Position numbers and translations under genes: made by a program. From NCBI RefSeq assembly GCF_002813295.1, contig NZ_PHUE01000001.1, forward strand, positions 3,162,001-3,226,000: DNA of 64,000 nt. Reading direction: 5' to 3'. The notes beneath the pieces are model-generated. The model had not been told where the DNA came from, made no database searches, and saw only the letters and a list, made by a program, of their open reading frames with translations. This document shows positions 27,962 through 34,082 of the stretch, in pieces. Source of the DNA: Flavobacterium sp. 5. GTDB lineage: Bacteria; Bacteroidota; Bacteroidia; Flavobacteriales; Flavobacteriaceae. Within the stretch, counting starts at the first letter, position 1; each line of letters starts with the position of its first letter.

Positions 27962-28765
27962 TCAAGGCTTTTCTCCAGAAGTTGCTGCTCCAACATCTCC
28001 AAAATATTCATCTTTATAGCTTATAATAGCATTGGCAATTGCTTTTGCAATATTATTCTGTCCCTCTTCGGATTCTAGTATACTCTCGTCAATTTGGTTC
28101 GAAATAAAACCGATCTCGATTAAAACTCCTGGCATTGTAGTAGCGTCCAGAACCCATAGCGGTTCTTGTTTAATACCTCTGGATTTTATAACTATAGAGT
28201 TCGAAAAATTATTCTGTATTCTAGTCGCAAGATCAATACTACTCGCCAAATTACTTTCCTGTACTATTTGTAATCCTATTAATGTTCCTGGGTTGTTTGG
28301 GTCAAAACCTTTATAGGTTTTCTCGTAATTATCTTCTAAAAAGATTACAGAGTTTTCTGTTTTAGAAACTTCCAAATTCATATTGGCTCTTGACATACCC
28401 ATTACATACGTCTCACTTCCGTTTCCAGATGAATTTCTGTTGGCATTGCAATGAATTGAAATGAATAAATTGGAATTTGCACGATTGGCCATTTTTGCTC
28501 TTTCTCTAAGCTCAATAAACTCATCGGTTTTTCGGGTATAGATCAAACTAACATTTGGATTTTGCTCTAATAGCTGACCTACTTTCAAGGTAACGGCCAA
28601 GGTTAAGTCTTTTTCTTTATTGCCAAAATACTGAGCTCCATTGTCTTTACCGCCATGACCAGCATCTAGAGTAACTTTGAAATTGTTGGATTGTCCGTAT
28701 ATATTGACCATTAACAGCATGGTTAAAAAGGTAAATACAGTTTTTGTTTTTTTCGATAAATGCAT
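27962..28765 (-). CDS. N-acetylmuramoyl-L-alanine amidase (Amidase_3)
   Basis: 267 residues. A signal peptide (cleavage near residue 24) exports it to the periplasm. Zinc ligands are His37 (DAGHGGKD), Glu51 (NKEKDLTLA) and His105 (SIHCNANR); the catalytic Glu lies in VLIEIGFISN. It cleaves the amide between MurNAc and L-Ala in peptidoglycan during cell separation. No C-terminal SPOR or LysM domain is present, so it is a minimal form. Confidence 0.95.
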   Translation of the reverse strand: MHLSKKTKTVFTFLTMLLMVNIYGQSNNFKVTLDAGHGGKDNGAQYFGNKEKDLTLAVTLKVGQLLEQNPNVSLIYTRKTDEFIELRERAKMANRANSNLFISIHCNANRNSSGNGSETYVMGMSRANMNLEVSKTENSVIFLEDNYEKTYKGFDPNNPGTLIGLQIVQESNLASSIDLATRIQNNFSNSIVIKSRGIKQEPLWVLDATTMPGVLIEIGFISNQIDESILESEEGQNNIAKAIANAIISYKDEYFGDVGAATSGEKP

Positions 28766-28833
28766 CTAATATTTGATTTAATTAAAAGATTATGATTGTG
28801 ATGATTGCTTTATTTCTTCGCTGTCACTCGGTT

Positions 28834-28851
28834 GTGCAAATTATTGAAAAA
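28834..28851 (-). repeat. Promoter-like 18-base sequence, copy upstream of the amidase gene
   Basis: Identical to 27126-27143, same orientation, 69 bases before the amidase start. Confidence 0.6.
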
Positions 28852-28910
28852 AATTAATATATAGAAAGTGAATTTGTGTTTTTGTGTTTTATTTTTGAAG
28901 TAGGAATAGT

Positions 28911-28957
28911 TCTAAAAAAAAAACAAACTACAACTTTTTTAGGGTTGTAGTTTGTTT
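28911..28957 (-). terminator. Terminator downstream of the small membrane protein gene
   Basis: AAACAAACTACAAC (28921-28934) pairs with GTTGTAGTTTGTTT (28944-28957). On the minus strand a run of ten Ts follows. It supports transcription of the minus-strand gene at 29025-29213. Confidence 0.85.
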
Positions 28958-28969
28958 TGTCTGATTTTT

Positions 28970-29021
28970 ATTGTGGGCACAAGCAAGATGCTCGCGCCAG
29001 TTGACCCCCGTTGGCTGGAGA
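28970..29021. repeat. GC-rich island, probably part of a dispersed repeat
   Basis: A sudden GC-rich patch (GGCACAAGCAAGATGCTCGC and the following GCC form an imperfect hairpin) in AT-rich surroundings. It reads like an interspersed repeat unit of the kind found between genes in Bacteroidota. No second copy in this window. Confidence 0.35.
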
Positions 29022-29024
29022 TTA

Positions 29025-29213
29025 TTATTTGTAATAATGGTTTTTTAGATATTTTACGAAATCCACTATAAATATTATTGAAAAACAAAAAACACTTATA
29101 TATAAGAATATGTTTTTTATGTTATCACATAATTCAGATACTTGTAATAGAAAAAATATTATTAATGTTAATGACCCTATTATTCTCAATTTTACTTTTA
29201 TTTTTGTTTCCAT
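29025..29213 (-). CDS. Small two-helix membrane protein, unknown function
   Basis: 62 residues: a charged N-terminus (METKIKVKLR), a first helix (about 11-26), a short loop with SELCDNIKN, a second helix (about 35-53) and a basic end. The strand is supported by the minus-strand terminator at 28911-28957. An overlapping plus-strand frame of similar size exists and is judged a shadow. Family unknown. Confidence 0.5.
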   Translation of the reverse strand: METKIKVKLRIIGSLTLIIFFLLQVSELCDNIKNIFLYISVFCFSIIFIVDFVKYLKNHYYK

Positions 29214-29250
29214 TGATTTTGATTATTGAGGTTGTTGCTTTGCATAAATT

Positions 29251-29295
29251 GATGGTTTTGTATTCTTTGTAAGATTACCAGTGTACAAAACCATC
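29251..29295. repeat. 12-bp perfect inverted repeat
   Basis: GATGGTTTTGTA (29251-29262) and TACAAAACCATC (29284-29295) with a 21-base loop. No T-run follows on either strand, so it is not a standard terminator. Confidence 0.55.
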
Positions 29296-29345
29296 TTCAA
29301 ATTCAGCCAAATGGCCAAATATCTTGTAACGGCTCCTATGTTTTT

Positions 29346-30050
29346 TTATGTAGTTTGTCTTGGCTCAACAAATTTTTTCAACGCTTTGAAATTTTCATAA
29401 TGTTCGAAAAAATGTTGATTAAAATTCAAATATATCACTCCTCCTTTTATGTGTTTTACACCAATATAAAAAAAGCTTGACTGAATTTTATGCAACAAGT
29501 TTATTAAGTCGTAATCAACGGATGAAATATATGGAAAAGAAAAAATTATTTGAATGTTATTTTTAACCATTTCTCTTTCTTCATCAAACAAATCTATTTC
29601 ACTGTAAGTTCCTGTTGAATAATTTGTATTTATTCCTAATGTGTTTATTTGCTGGTACCTAAAATTAATTTGAGTGTTTTGTAGTGTAGTTAAGTTACTA
29701 AAATCTCCTAATGTCAATGTTTCAAAATCTACATTATTGAAATAAGTTTTATTTAAGTAAAGTTGTCCAACTTTCATTTGAGTTGCAAGGTCGGTAAGGT
29801 AATTGTTTATTAATTTTCTCGTTTTCTTTTCTCTAATATAAGTTACTATTTGAATGTTAATCACATAGAAAATATAACTTGCAATAATGTTGGTAGCGAG
29901 ATTAAAAACAATATCATTTGTCTTGTCAATGGTATCTATATCAAAGTTTAAATAATTAAATTTGATATGGAAAAATTTGATTTGTAGTATTGTCAAAAAG
30001 CAAAGAATACTTAAAATTAAAAGAAGTCTGTCAAATTTTTTTTGTGTCAT
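29346..30050 (-). CDS. Hypothetical protein with two N-terminal membrane helices
   Basis: 234 residues. Two membrane segments (about 8-26 and 49-70: IVFNLATNIIASYIFYVINIQIV) are followed by a basic IREKKTRK stretch and a mainly helical cytosolic domain. No known family was recognised. It lies in the accessory stretch beside other lineage-specific small genes. A signalling or phage-defence effector would be speculative; no catalytic motif is visible. Confidence 0.6.
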   Translation of the reverse strand: MTQKKFDRLLLILSILCFLTILQIKFFHIKFNYLNFDIDTIDKTNDIVFNLATNIIASYIFYVINIQIVTYIREKKTRKLINNYLTDLATQMKVGQLYLNKTYFNNVDFETLTLGDFSNLTTLQNTQINFRYQQINTLGINTNYSTGTYSEIDLFDEEREMVKNNIQIIFSFPYISSVDYDLINLLHKIQSSFFYIGVKHIKGGVIYLNFNQHFFEHYENFKALKKFVEPRQTT

Positions 30051-30309
30051 TGTTATTGAATTCTCTGTTGGTTTTTTAAAATTACTGGTAACTCGTATAT
30101 ATGTGCAATAAATTTGCGAGTATACATCCTAATTTATATGGATTGGCACAATTGCATTGCGTGTTATTATTTTCTCGAAGATATTAAAATATTCTTACAA
30201 ATAATGATTGATATCGAAAGTTATTACTTACTTATATAGAGACAAATTTCTTTGTCATTAGTTTTCTAGATACCTACTATTAAGAACAATCCATTTGTTC
30301 CACTTTAGT

Positions 30310-30672
30310 CTATTTGCGGTTCATCTCTCTAAAAGCTTCCAGCTGAATTTCCATTTTCAGGATAAGAGCATCTTTCTGAGCTAGTTCTTCTTTCAGGGCT
30401 TTTTCGCGTATGCTTTCAAAACGGTACGGTAGGTATTCGCCCAATTGTGCTATAAAATTGTGTTTCATCGCATGGCTCAGCTTCCATAAAATGGCAAATT
30501 GTAAGGAGTCTCTTTTGTAATAATCGTTCAATCCCGTTGGAAGTATCTGTAACGTCCGAGCCAGATCGCCTTTCTTGATTTTATGCTGTATAATATGGTA
30601 ATGAATAAAATTGCCAATTGATGGGTAGTTGTCCCCAAGATTCTTTTTGTATTTATTGCTACTGGATGTCAT
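30310..30672 (-). CDS. Small HTH-like DNA-binding protein with coiled-coil tail
   Basis: 120 residues. The middle (about 30-75: KIKKGDLARTLQILPTGLNDYYKRDSLQFAILWKLSHAM) resembles an XRE-like helix-turn-helix, and the C-terminal 30 residues form a Glu/Lys coiled coil suited to dimerisation. I recall similar proteins from other flavobacteria, but their targets are not known. Palindrome array A begins about 40 bases upstream of its start, which makes it a candidate reader of the array or a gene controlled by it. No SD-like sequence is visible. Confidence 0.65.
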   Translation of the reverse strand: MTSSSNKYKKNLGDNYPSIGNFIHYHIIQHKIKKGDLARTLQILPTGLNDYYKRDSLQFAILWKLSHAMKHNFIAQLGEYLPYRFESIREKALKEELAQKDALILKMEIQLEAFREMNRK

Positions 30673-30710
30673 TATTTTGATGTCTTTATGGTTTGTTAAA
30701 TATCTTTATT

Positions 30711-30967
30711 TTCCCAAAAACAGGTGTTAATCACCAATAGTATTGGTGTGAATAACCAATACTATTGGTACGAAGTACCTCTGTTATTATGGTGAGTTAC
30801 CAATACTATTGGTGTAAGCAACCTGTTTTATTGGCTATAATTACCAATACTATTGGCTAATCGTACCTGTCTTATTGGTGCTTCGTGCCAATAGTACAGG
30901 TACGAAGTACCAATAAAACAGGTACGACCTACCTCTATTGTTATGGTTAAGCACCTGTTTTTTATAT
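30711..30967. repeat. Palindrome array A: twelve 15-17 bp palindromes, exact 22-bp period
   Basis: Units begin at 30711, 30733, 30755, 30777, 30799, 30821, 30843, 30865, 30887, 30909, 30931 and 30953, all exactly 22 apart. The commonest unit is ACCAATACTATTGGT, a perfect 7-bp-arm palindrome with one central base. Others are mixed, with left halves ACCAAT, ACCTGT or ACCTCT and right halves ATTGGT, ACAGGT or TTATGGT. Spacers are 5-7 bases; ACGAAGT occurs at 30770 and 30902, and its near-inverse GCTTCGT at 30880. A degenerate extra unit ends near 30983. Not coding: the period is not a multiple of three. Confidence 0.93.
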
Positions 30968-31008
30968 ATTACCGTTGTTATGGGGTGAATTGCTAATTGC
31001 ATTTTGGC

Positions 31009-31040
31009 AAAAAAAATGCCTCTTTTGAATGTAAAGAGGC
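31009..31040 (-). terminator. Terminator of the 166-residue unknown gene
   Basis: GCCTCTTT (31018-31025) pairs with AAAGAGGC (31033-31040). On the minus strand a T-run follows (A-run at 31009-31016). Confidence 0.85.
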
Positions 31041-31066
31041 AGTTACTATTGAGGTACTAAATAGTA

Positions 31067-31567
31067 TTATGGCAGAGCAGGTGCCACTGGAGGAGTGGTA
31101 ACGGTACTGCCCGTACTGGTAGCAAAACGTTTCTTGAGTTGGTCTACAATACTATCAGTGCCAGATACTCCCGCATCGGCAGCGGCGCCAAAGGCTTTAT
31201 AGAGAGATAGTGCTGCTCCATAGGCCTCACTTCCAGCAAGCATTTTGGTGTCTTCGATGCGTTCGAAAAGTTGGGTTGCCATTGCGGATAGTTCGTCTAG
31301 TTGGGTAAAAAGGGTTAAGTCATTTTTCATATTAGTTACCGAAATGTACGATGGAATAAGTGTCGGATTGTTTACGGCTGCATTGATTGCATCCTCGGTA
31401 AAGGCTTTGTTGTTGACATCGATAGTGGTTAATGATTTTCGCTCATCGGCAGTCAAGCCTACGAGGAAAGGCAGATTGGTTGTAATGGTTTGAAATGCAG
31501 CTTTGATGGCTGTTACTTGCACAGCTGTTGCTGTAGTGTTTACACGATTGTTGAGTAAATTGGACAT
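31067..31567 (-). CDS. Conserved-type hypothetical protein, unknown function
   Basis: 166 residues, no signal peptide or membrane helix. Ala/Thr/Leu-rich and largely helical. The N-terminal half reads NNRVNTTATAVQVTAIKAAFQTI and TNLPFLVGLTADERKSL; the C-terminus is a low-complexity Thr/Pro/Ala tail. I recall similar proteins in other Bacteroidota, without known function. It has its own terminator, which separates it from array A, and it is richer in GC than its surroundings. Confidence 0.7.
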   Translation of the reverse strand: MSNLLNNRVNTTATAVQVTAIKAAFQTITTNLPFLVGLTADERKSLTTIDVNNKAFTEDAINAAVNNPTLIPSYISVTNMKNDLTLFTQLDELSAMATQLFERIEDTKMLAGSEAYGAALSLYKAFGAAADAGVSGTDSIVDQLKKRFATSTGSTVTTPPVAPALP

Positions 31568-31950
31568 AAATTGTTTTTTAATGGTTTGATTAATTAATAA
31601 TGAGAAAACAAAACTAGATTATTCTTACTTTAATTTATAGTTTTTTTCTTCCTTTATTTGGTTTATTTGTTAAAAAAATAAAGGAAAGACTACGAAATTG
31701 AAATGGAGGGGTTTTGATAAGAGTAGTAAATACAAAACAAGAGAATGTTTTTTTTTAACCATATAAGGCATATAAGGTCACCTAAGCTAAATCTTGAATG
31801 TATTTATATGGCTTATAGGGTAGAGTAATGTGACATTATTTTGCTCTTAATTAATTAATCTGTGGTAGGAATAAAATTTTTTTAGTAATCTGTGTGCTAT
31901 TCCTGACCAAAATAAAAGGGGAGAATTTCTCTTTTTTCGTTTTTTTTACT
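31568..31950. other. Non-coding gap with a CATATAAGG-type repeat
   Basis: AT-rich. Near 31760-31825 it contains CATATAAGGCATATAAGG and a loosely inverted partner TATATGGCTTATAG, like interspersed repeats seen between Bacteroidota genes. No coding frame. Confidence 0.45.
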
Positions 31951-32062
31951 ACGTCTGTGGGCTCGCGTGAGGGATAGAAGCTGGCTACCAAAGTAGCGCG
32001 GATAGCCCGACAGCAGACAGAGAAAAGGGCGCATACCCGCAAAGAGAATAGCCCTTTTTTCT
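31951..32062 (+). ncRNA. Structured RNA candidate, copy 1 (resembles the Flavo-1 motif)
   Basis: GC-rich patch with nested pairing: GTCTG (31953-31957) with CAGAC (32014-32018), GGGCT (31959-31963) with AGCCC (32004-32008), and GCTAC (31984-31988) with GTAGC (31993-31997). It shares GATAGAAG and CGGATAGC, in the same order, with the element at 57770-57860. It ends in a terminator hairpin, AAAAGGGC (32023-32030) with GCCCTTTT (32051-32058) plus Ts. From memory it resembles the Flavo-1 RNA motif of flavobacteria; a covariance search would decide. Confidence 0.55.
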
Positions 32063-32190
32063 GGCTGGTGGCACGCCCTGATTATTCGGATTTTAGAGCG
32101 TGATTTTGCAGTGAAAATAAGGGATTAAAAATATTTTTCTAAAATTTAATATAAAATCCATTTTTTTTACGTGCATTAGAATAAAAATTT

Positions 32191-32198
32191 TATTTTTG
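32191..32198 (+). promoter_or_regulatory. Putative -7 promoter box of the TPR/ribH unit
   Basis: TATTTTTG fits TAnnTTTG, 24 bases before the ATG; no clear -33 TTG. Confidence 0.45.
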
Positions 32199-32222
32199 CC
32201 GTTCACATAAATTAAATTTTAA

Positions 32223-32999
32223 ATGGCTACTTACAGTAAAAGAGGATATAAAGCACCAAAGGAAAAGGAAGTTAAAGACGATGCAATTGAAAATGTAACG
32301 ATTGACGAAAAAGACAGTGCTACGGCTGAGGTTTTTTCGAAATTGGATGAAACGGCTTCTAGAACAGAGGACTGGGTTGCTAAGAATCAAAAAATTATAA
32401 TTGGAGTTGTTGGTGCTATTACATTGGTAACTGTTGGTTATTTTGCTTATCAAAAATTTATTGCTACTCCAAAAGAGGATGATGCTGCTAACGAAATGTT
32501 TGTTGCTCAATCTAATTTTGAGAAAGCTACTAATGGTGTGGCTAGTGATTCATTATATAAATTATCATTGAATGGTTCTGAAGGGAAATTTGGATTTGTA
32601 AAAATCGCTGACGAATATTCTGGAACTGCTGCTGGAAATTTAGCTAACTATTATGCTGGTATCGCTTACCTTAATACAGGTAAATATGATGAAGCGATTG
32701 CTTCGTTAGGTAAATTCAGTTCAAAAGATATTATTTTGAGCGCTTTGGCAAAAGGAGCTATTGGGGATGCTTATTCTCAAAAGAACCAACCAAAAGAGGC
32801 TTTGGATAATTATGTTAAGGCTTTTGAATCTAGTAAAAATGATTTTACTACGCCTCGTTTCTTGATGAAAGCTGGTAAAGTAGCTTTGGCTCTAGGAAAT
32901 AAAGCAGATGCTTTGAAATATTTCACAGATATTAAAGAAAATTATGAAAGCTCTCCAGAAGCTGCTACAGTGGATGGTTTGATTGGTTTGGCACAATAA
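32223..32999 (+). CDS. Membrane-anchored TPR protein
   Basis: 258 residues. A charged cytosolic N-terminus (about 1-55), one membrane helix (about 57-77, IIIGVVGAITLVTVGYFAY) and a TPR region (AGNLANYYAGIAYLNTGKYDEAIASL; AKGAIGDAYSQKNQPKEALDNY; KVALALGNKADALKYF). The layout is like YfgM, a periplasmic partner of SecYEG and chaperones; equivalence is inferred only from architecture. It precedes ribH by 99 bases in the same direction. Confidence 0.9.
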   Translation: MATYSKRGYKAPKEKEVKDDAIENVTIDEKDSATAEVFSKLDETASRTEDWVAKNQKIIIGVVGAITLVTVGYFAYQKFIATPKEDDAANEMFVAQSNFEKATNGVASDSLYKLSLNGSEGKFGFVKIADEYSGTAAGNLANYYAGIAYLNTGKYDEAIASLGKFSSKDIILSALAKGAIGDAYSQKNQPKEALDNYVKAFESSKNDFTTPRFLMKAGKVALALGNKADALKYFTDIKENYESSPEAATVDGLIGLAQ

Positions 33000-33098
33000 A
33001 AGATTTAAGATTGTAGATTTAAGATTGTAGATTTATTTCAAAAAATCTATCTTTAATATCTGAATCTAAATTCTAATATTCTAAAATCTAAAATAAAG

Positions 33099-33671
33099 AT
33101 GGCTACCGAAAATAAAAATTTATCTGATTACGATAAAAACTCAATCCCAAACGCGAAAGATTTTCGCTTTGGGATTGTTGTTTCAGAATGGAATGATACT
33201 ATAACCGAAGGGCTTTATAATGGAGCTATTACAGCTTTGTTGGACAATGAAGTTCCTGCTCATCACATTATCCGCTGGAATGTTCCAGGGAGTTTTGAGC
33301 TGATATATGGTTCTAAAAAAATGTTGCAAACTCAGAATGTTGATGCTGTAATCGCCATAGGTTGTGTGATTCAGGGTCAAACGAAACATTTTGATTTTGT
33401 ATGCGAAGGGGTTACACAAGGAATTAAAGACTTGAATGTTCAAACGGATATTCCTGTTATCTTTTGTGTGTTGACCGATAATACTATGCAGCAGTCTATT
33501 GACAGAAGTGGAGGAATTCACGGAAACAAAGGTACTGAAGCAGCGATTGCAGCTATAAAAATGGCTTATATCCGTCAGCAGGCTTCTTTATCGCACCAAA
33601 TTGACAATCAGCATTTATTGTCATCTGGCGCTTTGCGAATTGGTAACGAACCTTTGCAAATCGAAGAATAA
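33099..33671 (+). CDS. ribH: 6,7-dimethyl-8-ribityllumazine synthase
   Basis: 190 residues, longer than the usual 150-160; the extra length is a C-terminal tail after GTEAAIAAIKMAYIRQQ. Lumazine synthase motifs are present: VVSEWNDTITEGLYNGA, VPGSFELIYGSK, AIGCVIQGQTKHFDFVCEGV and VLTDNTMQQSIDRSGG. It condenses the butanone phosphate and aminouracil precursors in the penultimate step of riboflavin synthesis. A terminator follows at 33729-33767. ribD of the same pathway lies at 52936-53979. Confidence 0.96.
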   Translation: MATENKNLSDYDKNSIPNAKDFRFGIVVSEWNDTITEGLYNGAITALLDNEVPAHHIIRWNVPGSFELIYGSKKMLQTQNVDAVIAIGCVIQGQTKHFDFVCEGVTQGIKDLNVQTDIPVIFCVLTDNTMQQSIDRSGGIHGNKGTEAAIAAIKMAYIRQQASLSHQIDNQHLLSSGALRIGNEPLQIEE

Positions 33672-33728
33672 AATGAATCAATTAGGAATTATCAATTAGG
33701 AATTACGAATTGGTTGTTATCCATAAAA

Positions 33729-33767
33729 AGAACCTATACTGTTCGATGAATAGTATAGGTTTTTTTG
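33729..33767 (+). terminator. Terminator after ribH
   Basis: AACCTATACT (33731-33740) pairs with AGTATAGGTT (33752-33761) and is followed by Ts. Confidence 0.88.
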
Positions 33768-33841
33768 TGCGATTTATTAATTGAAAAATAGCTGAGAGAT
33801 GACAATGTTAAAATGTATTTTTTATTAGTCTCAAAATTTTT

Positions 33842-33976
33842 TTAACCACAAATTATCACAGATTAATTTGCGATAATTTGTGCAATTTGCGGTTAATTTT
33901 TAAACTAGTTTATTTAACCTGCATTTTAATCTATGTTAATCAGTTAAATCCGTGTGATCTGTGGTCTAATTTTTAT
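33842..33976. repeat. Interspersed repeat with nested inverted repeats
   Basis: CACAAATTATC (33847-33857) and GATAATTTGTG (33872-33882) form a perfect 11-bp inverted repeat inside an outer TTAACC/GGTTAA pair (33842-33847 and 33891-33896). The right part contains GTGATCTGTGGTCTAA, matching the ACCACAGAT-type repeats dispersed in flavobacterial genomes. The rest of the gap 33672-34082 is AT-rich low complexity. Confidence 0.55.
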
Positions 33977-34082
33977 GGTTTTTTTATGGGTCGAAAACTG
34001 TAAAAACACAATAGAAATTCCTTAAATTTGTCCTTCTTGGTTTGAAAACTTTAAACCTTAAACTTTAAACTAATTTTTCTTA

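Noticed and set aside
29078..29272. 64-residue plus-strand hydrophobic frame
   Set aside because: Antisense to the 29025-29213 gene, which has a matching terminator; hydrophobicity on both strands is common in AT-rich DNA.
30711..30967. CRISPR array
   Set aside because: Units are 15-17 bp palindromes with 5-9 base spacers that themselves recur. CRISPR repeats and spacers are longer, and no cas gene is present.
31851..32042. 63-residue minus-strand frame
   Set aside because: It overlaps the structured RNA candidate; composition is not protein-like.
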